From Colivivens sp964452915 (GTDB lineage: Bacteria; Bacteroidota; Bacteroidia; Bacteroidales; Bacteroidaceae), in the NCBI GenBank assembly GCA_964452915.1, contig CAYVNW010000011.1, positions 1-62,825 on the forward strand: a DNA stretch of 62,825 nt, read 5' to 3'. Below, piece by piece: positions 8,256 through 17,361 of the stretch. A model generated the notes under the pieces. That model made no database searches, was not told the DNA's origin, and saw nothing but the letters and a program-made list of their open reading frames with translations. How positions within the stretch are numbered: the first letter of the stretch is position 1; each line of letters starts with the position of its first letter. The translations under genes were made by a program, and so were the position numbers.

Positions 8256-9424
8256 TCATTCAACGGTTTTAGGTTCTAAATACTCAAACATTTTTTGGTT
8301 GTCTTTCAGTTCCTGAACGCTCATACCGTAGATCCTTTTTTCACTCCAGTCGGCACCCCAGGCACTGAATGACTCACCTTTTGGCTCATGGTAAGTTAAT
8401 TTGTATGTGCTCAGCGGCAGTGGTGGAAATTCCATGAGGAAAGCAACCCAATCGCCGGCGTTGCCTTTAAGCATGAACAGACGGTTGAAAGGCACTCCTT
8501 GTACGTTGTGTATCTTATATTCCAATCCGGTGGTCTGGTCGGTGAGGGTTATATTGTCGGAGAATCGGAAATACTCTTGGTTCCAGTTCAGTTCGTATGC
8601 TATTGCCAGGTAGGTGGCATCCTTTGTTCTCCATATAGCCATGCTGTTATCTGCTTCACATGGCAGGATGGTCTGGGCCCCTGTGTATATATCATAAGTG
8701 CTTATGTCGTAGGGTCGTAACCTTGTTTTGCCTCAACTAAGTGTGGTATGTGAAATGTTGGCTTCTTGTCGTACTTTAAGGCTGCGTCTTCGGTGAGAGG
8801 TATAGCAGTGTCTCCCATGAGGTTCCAACGTGGTATACCATGAATCTTGATCAACTTGGTAGACTCTGGCAGTTCTGGGAACTCCACTGCGAAATCAAGT
8901 ACCAGATCCTTGGCTCCTGCCAAACAAATGTGGGTGTTCCATAATCTCTTGTCGTATGTGCCGCGTGGCTTGTAGTGAATTCCTGTTTCCATGTCAACTA
9001 TTGCAGTCTGATCACCTCCAATCCAAAAGCCTTTCAAGGTGTCACCAATTAGCTCTGCGCCACCTCCACTATGCATAAGATAGTGTTTGTCGTAGAGCCA
9101 GCTTTCTTTAGAGAGGTAAAGATGCAGAACAGTCTTTCCTTTTTCTCTTACAAGTTGCCATGGTGTGGTATCGTCAAGTCTGTTCGGCTTGATTCTAAAC
9201 CAGTCGTCCTCACTCACCACATTCATGTCTTTTACCCATTCATGGCCCGGAACACTTGTCTTGCCTCCGTCATGAACTCTTGTCGTTGTGATGTATACGT
9301 GATTAATGTCGTTGCTTGAGGCTATGACTGTTCCTGTCGCTTCTTGAGCGGTGGCATTCGTAGATAGCATAACACCGGCTACTGCCACACACTATTTGCA
9401 GATTGTTTTTGATTGAATTTTCAT
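8256..9424 (-). pseudogene. Secreted protein gene broken by a nonsense codon and a frameshift
   Basis: Read from the ATG at 9424, a signal peptide (MKIQSKTICK, stop, CVAVAGVMLSTNATAQ) is interrupted by an in-frame TAG at 9394-9392. The remaining frame runs to a TAA at 8704-8702 (..KQGYDPTT). The same protein clearly continues in another frame as YDISTYDIYTGAQTILPCEAD and on to 8256. The junction holds two TACGAC copies (minus strand) separated by CC. Removing 8 nt (CCTACGAC) restores one frame of about 390 codons. Two separate lesions argue for decay rather than one sequencing error. The family is not recognised. The reconstructed protein looks like a secreted, Trp/Tyr-rich beta protein with two similar halves (VLDFAVEFPELP.. 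and WVAFLMEFPPLP..). Confidence 0.8.
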
Positions 9425-9514
9425 GAGATGCTAATTTTAAATATGTTATTTGTTTATATTGGTCTCGCGATTGAGTACTTCGTTCTCTTTCAGTAAGTAG
9501 GTATTGTTAGGTTG

Positions 9515-9522
9515 CAAATATA
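9515..9522 (-). promoter_or_regulatory. -7 box upstream of the broken secreted gene
   Basis: Minus-strand TATATTTG matches TAnnTTTG, about 90 nt upstream of the ancestral start codon. No -33 TTG is evident. Confidence 0.4.
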
Positions 9523-9620
9523 GTGTTTTTTATAATAGGAAAAAATTTTAAGGGATAATATTGTATGTTTTCTATAATTGAACGGTGTAATATGTGTTAT
9601 AATAGTTTTACAAAATAACA

Positions 9621-9651
9621 AAGACCTGCAGCCAATTTGGTTACAGGTCTT
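9621..9651 (-). terminator. Terminator of rprX-rprY
   Basis: AAGACCTG (9621-9628) and CAGGTCTT (9644-9651) form a stem, with further pairing of CCAA and TTGG inside. On the minus strand it is followed by a T-rich tract (TTGTTATTTTG). It sits 30 nt after the rprY stop codon. Confidence 0.75.
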
Positions 9652-9680
9652 CATAATGGAATACAGATTAATTATGTCTG

Positions 9681-10382
9681 TTATTCCGGAACTACGAGTT
9701 TATAGCCTTTGCCATGAACATTGATAAGTTCAACGTTTGGATCGTCTTTCAATAATTTACGCAACTTGGTGATATATACGTCCATTGAACGTGCATTGAA
9801 ATAGTTGTTGTCTACCCAGATGGCACGCAGTGCATAGTCGCGTTGCAGTAGCTCGTTCTGCTTACTTGCAAGTAGCTTCAATAAGTCAGATTCCTTTGTT
9901 GTCAGTTTTGTGTGTTTGTCACCGATAGTCAGAATCTGTTTCTTTGAGTCGAATGTGAAGTTGCCGATGTGGTATGTAGACATATTCGTATTCTTCTTCC
10001 CTCTCACACGACGCAGAATTGCTTCAATACGAAATACTACTTCCTCCATTGAGAATGGTTTCGTGATGTAGTCGTCAGCTCCAAGCTCAAACCCTTGTTT
10101 CACATCGTCTTTCAACGTCTTTGCAGTCAAGAACATGAACGGCACTTCTGAATTTATTTCACGGATTTTGTAAGCAAGAGTAAATCCGTCCATCTTTGGC
10201 ATCATTACATCAAGGATGCACAAGTCGAATTTCTTTTCTTGAAAAGTCTTGTATCCGTCCTCTCCGTCTATGCATAAACTTACATTGTAACCTTTTGCTT
10301 CCAAATATTCACGGAGCAACATACCCAGGTTCTCATCGTCTTCGCATAACATTATGCGAGCATTTTCAATTTTCTCATCCAT
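9681..10382 (-). CDS. rprY: OmpR-family response regulator RprY
   Basis: 233 aa. The receiver domain (about 9-120) has acidic pocket residues in CEDDE, the phospho-acceptor aspartate D58 in LCILDVMMPKMDG and the conserved lysine in DDYITKPF. A C-terminal OmpR/PhoB winged-helix domain follows (about 135-230: LTTKESDLLKLL, RSMDVYITKLRKLL, VHGKGYKL). It forms a two-gene unit with the sensor kinase gene upstream, with a 44-nt gap. The pair matches the conserved Bacteroidota RprX/RprY system. The regulon cannot be inferred from this window. Confidence 0.92.
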   Translation of the reverse strand: MDEKIENARIMLCEDDENLGMLLREYLEAKGYNVSLCIDGEDGYKTFQEKKFDLCILDVMMPKMDGFTLAYKIREINSEVPFMFLTAKTLKDDVKQGFELGADDYITKPFSMEEVVFRIEAILRRVRGKKNTNMSTYHIGNFTFDSKKQILTIGDKHTKLTTKESDLLKLLASKQNELLQRDYALRAIWVDNNYFNARSMDVYITKLRKLLKDDPNVELINVHGKGYKLVVPE

Positions 10383-10426
10383 AGTTTTATAGTTTAGTTT
10401 GTTATTATAATATTTATTGTTGTTGG

Positions 10427-11980
10427 TCAGACCAAAGGCATTTTTATAATGAATTTGGTTCCGATTCCGAGATCGCTTTCAACTGAAATCGTTCCTTTCA
10501 TTTCTGTTATTATTTTCTTTACGTATGCTAGTCCAAGTCCGAATCCCTTGACATCATGGCGGTTGCCGGTATGAACTCTGTAGAATTTCTCAAAGATTTT
10601 CTTCAAGTCATCCTTCTTAATTCCGATACCGTTGTCTTGTATGGATATCAGCAGTTTATCGCTTTCATTCCATGTTGACACTTTCAGTTCGAGTGATGTG
10701 TCCTGCCTGCGGTATTTCACCGCGTTGTCCATAAGGTTGAAGATAACGTTTGTGAAATGCATGTCGTCTACGTATATACGGCTTTCCTTTGCGTGCAGGT
10801 CGGATATAATCTTTCCTCCGTTTCTCTCCACTTTGAGTGTGAATGTGTGGATAACCCCTGCAATGAGTTCATTAGCATCGACTTCTTGCAAGTTAAGGCG
10901 TGCTTTTTGGTTTTCGTACATTGACAGCTGCAGTACTTTTTCCACTTGAAACCTTAATCGCTTTGTCTCATCGTAGATTGTTCCCGACAGGCGCTTTACC
11001 ATTTTCTCGTTTTTGGGGACGGAGTCGTCGCAAAGCATTTGCGCTGCCAATGATATACTTGAGATAGGAGTCTTGAACTCGTGCGTCATATTGTTTATGA
11101 AGTCGTTCTTTACTTCTGTAAGTTTTTTCTGCCGGAACACAAGTATTAATGTTACGATAAATGTGATGAGCAGTATTGTGGTGAATATGATCGAAGGCAT
11201 GAGAAACCATATCGAGCGATGCATGATAGTCGACATGAATGGGAAGTGCACTTTAAGTACTGCCATCTTCTGTACCGGTCCGTTCTTGAATATATTCTCA
11301 GTGTATGAGTATTCTTCTCCTTCGGTATCGTAGTCAGGACATTGATATACTAATGTCTTATTGTTCGAGTATACAGAGAAGTGATAGGAAATGTCAATTC
11401 CATTGTTCATCAACTCTGTCTTGAGAATCTGGTCCAGCTGCCTGAAGTCGATTCGGTCTTTTAATGGGCGGTCGCTTGCCGTGTAAAGCATGCTATAGAC
11501 CACTTCGTCTACCAATTCCTTTTGACTGTCGTAGCGGTCCTTCATGATTTCCTGCAGCGACTTTGATTTTCCGTAACGGTTCTTAATATCGTTGAAAGGT
11601 TTTGTTTTGCTTGTAATTCCACTCGAACGTTTTGTGAAATATTTGTCGGTGAATGTTGCGTTCGCCTGACGTTCGTCGAAGTTAACCTTTTCACCGGAAG
11701 TCGTTGTTTGGTGCAACTTTGATGAAGTGGTGTCTGTGCTGATTGTTGCAGAGTCGCCTGTTGTCCCTTCAAATGCTGCCGCTCCCTGTTCCAGATATTT
11801 AGTAGCTTCGGCAACCTCTATTTGGTGGGCGGTCTCGCTCAGGCTTCTTTGCACCGATTCGTCGAAGTGTATTTTACGTAGTTTCATTACTTCTTCCACG
11901 TAATACACTTGCAGTGCAAGCAAGCATACGAACGATATGCTCATCAGGATTGATAATACTATGATTGTACTTTTCTTCAT
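10427..11980 (-). CDS. rprX: Sensor histidine kinase RprX
   Basis: 517 aa from the ATG at 11980; the longer open frame upstream lacks signals. There is an N-terminal membrane helix (about 5-25), a periplasmic region of about 240 residues rich in Thr/Ser, and a second membrane helix (about 265-290). The HisKA domain has the phospho-accepting His in NNMTHEFKTPIS, and the HATPase domain has N (FNLMDNAVKY), DNGIGI and GFGLGLAYVK boxes. It phosphorylates the RprY regulator encoded just downstream. The ligand sensed by the periplasmic domain is unknown. Confidence 0.92.
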   Translation of the reverse strand: MKKSTIIVLSILMSISFVCLLALQVYYVEEVMKLRKIHFDESVQRSLSETAHQIEVAEATKYLEQGAAAFEGTTGDSATISTDTTSSKLHQTTTSGEKVNFDERQANATFTDKYFTKRSSGITSKTKPFNDIKNRYGKSKSLQEIMKDRYDSQKELVDEVVYSMLYTASDRPLKDRIDFRQLDQILKTELMNNGIDISYHFSVYSNNKTLVYQCPDYDTEGEEYSYTENIFKNGPVQKMAVLKVHFPFMSTIMHRSIWFLMPSIIFTTILLITFIVTLILVFRQKKLTEVKNDFINNMTHEFKTPISSISLAAQMLCDDSVPKNEKMVKRLSGTIYDETKRLRFQVEKVLQLSMYENQKARLNLQEVDANELIAGVIHTFTLKVERNGGKIISDLHAKESRIYVDDMHFTNVIFNLMDNAVKYRRQDTSLELKVSTWNESDKLLISIQDNGIGIKKDDLKKIFEKFYRVHTGNRHDVKGFGLGLAYVKKIITEMKGTISVESDLGIGTKFIIKMPLV

Positions 11981-12066
11981 TGGCTTTTGATTTCCTTTTT
12001 CAAAGTAACGACAATTTATTTGTAAATGATAAAATCGCAGGCCATTATATAAAATAAAATATAAAA

Positions 12067-12099
12067 AAAGAGTCAACTATTAACGTTCGTTGACTCTTT
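12067..12099 (-). terminator. Minus-strand terminator upstream of rprX
   Basis: AAAGAGTCAAC (12067-12077) and GTTGACTCTTT (12089-12099) form an 11-bp perfect stem with an 11-nt loop, followed on the minus strand by a run of Ts. It ends transcription arriving from above 12,100, where no gene is recognised within 750 nt. Confidence 0.75.
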
Positions 12100-12847
12100 G
12101 ATTGCTGTTTTATAAAGTTTAACCCATTAGAATTCTGTTAGAATAGAGTCGGGCTGTATATTAATCAAATTGTGGTTTCTTGATTTTAGCTGGCTATTGG
12201 CTTGTCTTAAACCTTATATAAGTAGACTCATTTAAACATTGATACTGACTATATTTGACTTAATGTAATATCACTGATGTTTGTTGGCTGAGCACAGAAA
12301 GGTCGGCTAACAATGAAAACGTATCCGTTGATCGAATAAAACAACATGAACAACGCCAGTAAACGTTCTCTTAAATGAATATATTATACGCCATTTAATA
12401 TTATAACTGCCATACTTCGCAAACGAATAAATTGTTGCACACCATGAGATCTATTTCAGAGACGGTAAGCCCTTTCTAAAATTACCCAGTTGGGAAAAAT
12501 TTTTTTCCAACTGGATTTTTCAGATTTCTCAATTGGCCGCATCATTTCAAGCAATTGCACACTTTGCACGGAACAATGGAGAACGCCCCTTTTTTAATAC
12601 AGTTGCTCGATTGTTATTTTAAATTTTAACACTTATAAGTATTGCACCTTAGCACATGACGGTATCAGATGTCGTTTTATTTTACTCTGCAGTGGTTTTT
12701 ATTCCGTAAAAAGATTTCAAATACTTTTTGTCAACCTGCCATATGCTTAAGATTAGAAATGCTCGTATGTAGAACGCTCTGTCTTTATGTCATACAGAAC
12801 GATACGTGGTACATGCTGTCTTTGCTTGAAAGTAGGCAGGTTTGACT
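12100..12847. other. Gene-free region of about 750 nt
   Basis: No open frame with a family match or ribosome-binding site was found on either strand. The region is AT-rich and holds one symmetric hairpin (12486-12514). It is bounded on the left by a minus-strand terminator. It may hold a small RNA or the remains of a gene; nothing in the sequence decides between them. Confidence 0.5.
12486..12514. terminator. Symmetric hairpin in the gene-free region
   Basis: CCAGTTGG (12486-12493) pairs with CCAACTGG (12507-12514), and the stem extends through an A-run and a T-run in between. ATTTTT follows on the plus strand. It could act as a terminator in the plus direction. Confidence 0.5.
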
Positions 12848-13270
12848 TTATATTTGTCTTTGACTTGCTTTTTGAGTTGTAGTAGGGCTGTTATTGGTAT
12901 ATTTGTCAAACAATGACTTTACCATTCTCTTGTAGAGTAGGGACAGTCTTTCGTTGTAGAACGGCTCTCCCACAAGTACGATGTTGTCGTCTCTGTCGAG
13001 TAGGAATGTCTTGTTGCGTGCCAGTACGTCAAGTTCGTTGACCCTGCCGAACACGTCGCAGTCGTAGTATAAAAGCGGTACGGACAAGTGCATGGAGTCG
13101 GCGTATAAGGAGTCGCAGGCAGGCAGTGGCATGTATCCTTCGGGGAATACGATGTGCCTTCCTGTTAATGCCTTAACCTCCTTTGCCACCCTGTCTTTGT
13201 CGCTGCTGCATGACAGCAGTGACACTACGAGTAAAGGGAATAAAACCAATATATTATAAATCGTATTCAT
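12848..13270 (-). CDS. Short lipoprotein, likely internally deleted thioredoxin-like
   Basis: 140 aa with a lipoprotein signal (LVVSLLSC, Cys about 21). The N-terminal part (VKALTGRHIVFPE) and the C-terminal part (FLLDRDDNIVLVGEPFYNERLSLLYKRMV) resemble the two ends of Bacteroidales thioredoxin-like lipoproteins found beside NVEALA and beta-propeller genes. Those are normally longer, with a central redox Cys pair that is absent here, so an internal deletion is inferred from memory of the family. Its start codon overlaps the stop of the propeller gene (TAATG), implying translational coupling. It lies last in the damaged NVEALA cluster. Function is unknown. Confidence 0.6.
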   Translation of the reverse strand: MNTIYNILVLFPLLVVSLLSCSSDKDRVAKEVKALTGRHIVFPEGYMPLPACDSLYADSMHLSVPLLYYDCDVFGRVNELDVLARNKTFLLDRDDNIVLVGEPFYNERLSLLYKRMVKSLFDKYTNNSPTTTQKASQRQI

Positions 13271-14398
13271 TATATCAACCCATTAAGATTATACTTAAGA
13301 AGAATTCCTTCTGAGGTAACGCCATACAGGGTGTGTCCGTCCTCATAGTATGCGATTTTTATGACATCATTCGCAAGACATAACTCACGAATTAAATCGC
13401 CATTATAATCGAAGAACAGCAGAACTGGGTTGGAATTAGGCTCTCCGTTTTCTATCTCCGACAACAACCTGCGGTCTTGCAGCAGTATAATGTAATGTTC
13501 CGTGGCATTCGCACAGATGGTGTACACCCTCAACTTCTTCTTCACAAAGTCCTCATCCGTTCCTTTTTCATTCCATGCATCAAAGTCGTAGCAACTTTTT
13601 TCCTTCAATCCCAATATCTTACGGGTATTGGTATCAAGGATATTCGTTATGTCGAAATAATTTAGGGCCTCAACCAACTTGGTTTTTTTGTGGATTGATT
13701 TTTACTTCCGCAGAATAAGCGACATACACAAGCGTGTAAGCCTTGCTCTCTATTATGTTTGGGTATAAAATAATGTCAGATTGTTCTCCTTTGTCTAATA
13801 TCAGGAATTTTGGAGGATAGAATATTCCGTCACGTGGGTCTTCATATGAAATGCCCTGTCTTGCTATATATTTGTCTTCTCCGATTTTGACGTAGTTGTC
13901 GCATGGTGTCACAGCGCAATCACGTCGCATCTTGTGTGCGATCGATGATTCGGTATGGCATTTGTTTTCCTCAATAGATTTGCTAAGATTGACAACTTTT
14001 GACAGGTTGCCATCATCGGTCAGATACATAAGTATATCTGTATTAGCTTTGTCAAAGTTGCAAGTTACGTGGACGGTAAGGAGCTCATTACCGGCGCGTC
14101 CGATTGTACCGAACCAGGCGATCATACTGTCGTTACGCATGTCATATACTGAAAATATGCGCTCGGAATGATCGCTCTCAAGGAATATCAGGAAGGAATC
14201 TACCATCTCTATGCCGGACAATCCTGACAGGTTATGGTATGGAATGGTACTTCCACGGACAGTATCGTTGCATTGGGTAATCTCGAATTCTTTGATTTCG
14301 TTAGGAGCGTAATACTTGTCTACAAGATCTCTGCATGAATGAAATGTGCATGTTGTGAATGCGACAATCCCAAACATGAAAAATAAATAACATCGCAT
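13270..14398 (-). pseudogene. BF3164-like beta-propeller lipoprotein, frameshifted
   Basis: The 5' part from ATG 14398 encodes a lipoprotein signal (cysteine in TFHSC), then propeller-type strands (NLSGLSGIEMVDSFLIFLE, YDMRNDSMIAWFG). It ends early at ..INPQKNQVG. The 3' part (13270-13677) continues the same fold in another frame (VEALNYFDITNILD.., PVLLFFDYNGDLI). The junction holds an A7 run on the minus strand (T7 at 13683-13689). Six As would join the halves as ..NPQKTKLVEALNYFD. This looks like one protein of about 376 aa of the TolB-like/BF3164 lipoprotein type that accompanies NVEALA peptides. The homopolymer could be a true frameshift, a phase-variable tract or a sequencing error. Confidence 0.75.
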
Positions 14399-14502
14399 AA
14401 TAATTGTATTCTGCTGGTTGATAGACGAATTTATTTTTGTTGGTAGCAAAATCCGTTAAATGGCTCCAGTATATTGGAAATTGAGATGGATGGCCTGTCC
14501 TT

Positions 14503-14793
14503 TTATCCTTTACATGGATATATGACGGCTCCCACAGCGGGTGTGGACTCATAAAAGAATGTGGTACCCTTTTGGCATATATACTGTTTGGCACCAACGG
14601 TTCCTCCTCCCTCCTTCCAACATGCGTCAAGTGTTATTGGATTACTCGTGTCGTCTCCCGTCAATGCCTCGATGTTTTGCATGACCATATCACTCTCTTT
14701 CTCTTGTTGGTAGTCCGCATAGGACTTGTACGCGCCCGCAATTGCTGCGGCTGCAACAGTGGCAACTAATGCCAGTTTGATAACTTTCTTTAT
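14503..14793 (-). CDS. NVEALA-type secreted peptide, no standard start codon
   Basis: The frame from 14793 reads KKVIKLALVATVAAAAIAG as a signal-like segment, then SYADYQQEKESDMVMQNIEALTGDD. The NIEAL motif follows the leader as in the NVEALA family (PF14055). The mature part is about 50 aa with Gly-rich sequence and three Cys (DACWKEGGG, YICQKG, YPCKG at the end). The codon at the expected start position is ATA, preceded by ATT, and an in-frame stop lies four codons further upstream. The first ATG falls after the leader. Either a rare ATA/ATT start is used or the start codon has been lost. It is first in the cluster with the frameshifted propeller lipoprotein. Roughly 97 codons in total. Confidence 0.6.
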   Translation of the reverse strand: MKKVIKLALVATVAAAAIAGAYKSYADYQQEKESDMVMQNIEALTGDDTSNPITLDACWKEGGGTVGAKQYICQKGTTFFYESTPAVGAVIYPCKG

Positions 14794-14843
14794 AATTGAA
14801 AATGCTTAAATGTATTGTTAATTGTCTGTCAATTTGAATATTT

Positions 14844-14878
14844 TTATTAGTGTCCCTGTCAAACAGGGACACTAATAA
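14844..14878. terminator. Perfect 15-bp hairpin after EF-G2
   Basis: TTATTAGTGTCCCTG (14844-14858) and its exact reverse complement (14864-14878) flank a 5-nt loop. It lies 84 nt after the EF-G2 stop codon and before the NVEALA gene. It probably ends the EF-G2 transcript, though the exit side is A-rich rather than T-rich. Confidence 0.6.
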
Positions 14879-14961
14879 CTTAGCCTAATTTACTTACAGC
14901 AATGGCTTGTGTAAATCAATATTGTAGTTTGTGATCTGACTTTTATTGATATACAGTCAAA

Positions 14962-17121
14962 TCAATCCTCGTCTTTGTTCTGTGCCTCAAACTCTTTAAC
15001 AAGTTGTTGTTGGATATCGGTCGGAACAAGTTCGTAGTTTGAGAACTTCATTGTGAATGAAGCTCGTCCGCCTGTTATTGAACTTAACGTGGTTGAGTAG
15101 CTTGCCAATTCTTTCAAAGGAATCTTTGCGGTAAGTGTGTCATAGCCGTTACTGCTTTCGCTGCCCATAATCATACCACGGCGTCCTTGCAGGTCGCTCA
15201 TCACGTCACCCATTTTGTCGCTTGGAGTAATAACTTCGACATCATAGATTGGCTCAAGCAGCTTTGGACCTGCATTTTTGAATGCCTCACTGAAGGCGTT
15301 GCGTCCTGCCAGCATGAACGAGAGCTCGTTAGAGTCTACCGGGTGCATTTTTCCGTCGTAAACGATCACTCTTACGTCGCGGGCGTAGCTACCTGTAAGC
15401 GGACCTTGCTCCAAACGGCTCATAACGCCTTTCAGTATGGCCGGCATGAAGCGCGTATCGATTGCTCCTCCGACAACTGAGTTGTAGAATACGAGCTTTC
15501 CTCCCCATTCGAGGTCGATTTCTTCCTTGCTCTTGATATTCATCTTGTATTCCTGACCATTGAACTTGTAGGTTGTCGGTTCCGGCATTCCTTCAGTGTA
15601 TGGCTCGACAATGAGGTGTACTTCACCGAATTGTCCTGCACCTCCTGATTGTTTCTTGTGACGGTAATCAGCACGGGCTGCCTTTGTGATAGTCTCACGA
15701 TAAGGTATTTTCTGTTCACCGTATACAATCTTGATTTTCTCGTTGTTCTCAAGACGCCATTTCAGTGTACGAAGGTGGAATTCTCCCTGACCTTTTACCA
15801 ATGTCTGTTTGAGCTCTTTGCTTTGTTCGAGTATCCAAGTCGGATCTTCCTGTGCCATTCTTTGTATGGCGGCGATCATCTTCTCGGTATCTGCTTCGTT
15901 TTCTGCCTTGATTGAACGAATATACTTAGGATCAGGATATTTAACCAAGTCGAATTTCCAGTCACAATCTTTTCCGACCAAAGTGTTGCCTGTTCTGACA
16001 TCCTTCAGTTTTGTTGTACATCCTATATCTCCTGCAACCATTTCGCTGACTTTTTCACGGTTGGCACCGGCGCAGACAAAGATTTGTGCTATACGCTCCT
16101 TGCTGCCACGGTTGGAGTTTGTCAGGTCATCTCCTTCATGGACTGTTCCGCTCAGTACTTTGAAGTATTGTACTCCACCGATATGTGGCTCATTAGCAGT
16201 CTTGAAGAAATACAAAGCAGTCGGACCGTTAGGGTCTGGTTTTACTACATCTCCGTTTGTAGCATGTACAGGTGGCATTTCGTCCACGAATGGCACTACA
16301 TTGCCAAGGAATTCCATCATACGGCGTACGCCCATGTCTTTTACTGCGCATACACAGAATACAGGGAAGATGCTGCGTGTTGCAAGACCTTCGCGTATAC
16401 CTTTACGGCATTCATCTTCTGTCAGGTGTTCACTTTCGAAGAATTTCTCCATCAGTCCCTCATCGTTTTCGGCGGCTGCCTCTATGAGCTGGCGGTTGAG
16501 CTCTTTGGCTTTCTCCATCTCTTCAGCTGGTATATCCTCGATGATGGGAGCCCCTCCTTCCGGTTTCCATGAATATTTCTTCATTAGGAGTACGTCGATG
16601 AAAGAATTAAAGTTCGGTCCTTCATTGAGAGGATACTGCACTTGTACTATTTTATTCCCGTACAGTTCGCGCAACTGCTCGATACAGTTGTGGTAGTCGC
16701 ACTTCTCGTTATCGAGTTGGTTTATTAGGAATATGACAGGCTTTCCGAGTTTCTCCGTGTAGCGGAAATGATTTTGTGTACCTACTTCCACTCCTGCAGC
16801 TCCGTTAATCAGCAACACAGCGGTGTCGGTGACTGTCAGTGCTGCCATTGCAGCTCCCACAAAGTCGTCGGACCCCGGACAGTCAATGAAGTTAAGTTTT
16901 TTTCCGTTGTATTCTGTATGGAAAACGGTTGAGAACACGCTGTATCCATATTCTTGTTCAACAGGAAAATAGTCGCTCACGGTATTCTTCATTGTTATTC
17001 GTCCGCGGCGACTGATAATGCCTGATTCATACAACAGAGCTTCGGTGAGGGTTGTCTTACCTGCACCGTCATTACCAAGTAGGGCAATGTTTTTGATTTC
17101 GTTTGTTTTATAAACTTTCAT
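14962..17121 (-). CDS. fusA2: Elongation factor G paralogue EF-G2
   Basis: 719 aa with the full EF-G domain order: G domain, domain II (TALYFFKTANEPHIGGVQYFKVLSG), III, IV (KQSGGAGQFGEVHLIVEP) and V (LQGRRGMIMGSES). The GTPase motifs differ from canonical EF-G. The P-loop is GNDGAGKTT (16-24). The G3 motif is DCPGSDDF (80-87), with Ser84 where DTPGHVDF has its catalytic His. The G4 motif is NQLD (134-137) instead of NKMD. These match the Bacteroidota EF-G2 type, which published work on Bacteroides describes as supporting translation without GTP hydrolysis; applying that here is inference. The gene stands alone, flanked by hairpins, away from the str operon. Confidence 0.88.
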   Translation of the reverse strand: MKVYKTNEIKNIALLGNDGAGKTTLTEALLYESGIISRRGRITMKNTVSDYFPVEQEYGYSVFSTVFHTEYNGKKLNFIDCPGSDDFVGAAMAALTVTDTAVLLINGAAGVEVGTQNHFRYTEKLGKPVIFLINQLDNEKCDYHNCIEQLRELYGNKIVQVQYPLNEGPNFNSFIDVLLMKKYSWKPEGGAPIIEDIPAEEMEKAKELNRQLIEAAAENDEGLMEKFFESEHLTEDECRKGIREGLATRSIFPVFCVCAVKDMGVRRMMEFLGNVVPFVDEMPPVHATNGDVVKPDPNGPTALYFFKTANEPHIGGVQYFKVLSGTVHEGDDLTNSNRGSKERIAQIFVCAGANREKVSEMVAGDIGCTTKLKDVRTGNTLVGKDCDWKFDLVKYPDPKYIRSIKAENEADTEKMIAAIQRMAQEDPTWILEQSKELKQTLVKGQGEFHLRTLKWRLENNEKIKIVYGEQKIPYRETITKAARADYRHKKQSGGAGQFGEVHLIVEPYTEGMPEPTTYKFNGQEYKMNIKSKEEIDLEWGGKLVFYNSVVGGAIDTRFMPAILKGVMSRLEQGPLTGSYARDVRVIVYDGKMHPVDSNELSFMLAGRNAFSEAFKNAGPKLLEPIYDVEVITPSDKMGDVMSDLQGRRGMIMGSESSNGYDTLTAKIPLKELASYSTTLSSITGGRASFTMKFSNYELVPTDIQQQLVKEFEAQNKDED

Positions 17122-17361
17122 ATTTGGTAATTTTTAAGATTGTTTATTCTTAATTTCCACATTACTAAAAGGATGCTTTTGAATTTGGGTGCAAATTACA
17201 CAAAATATTTGAATTGGCAATAACGGGTGGTCGTTTTTTTTGCTTTGTGAGCTGTTTTTTCTCTGGCTATGGTGTGTTTTATCATGTTGTAGGAATGTCT
17301 TATGTGTTTTATGACGGTTGGTTGGTGAGGCTATGGTAGAGAATGATCAGGTTGTGGTAAG

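Noticed and set aside
15809..16696. Long plus-strand open frames opposite EF-G2
   Set aside because: These are antisense shadows of a well-conserved coding sequence, with low-complexity Ser/Cys-rich translations.
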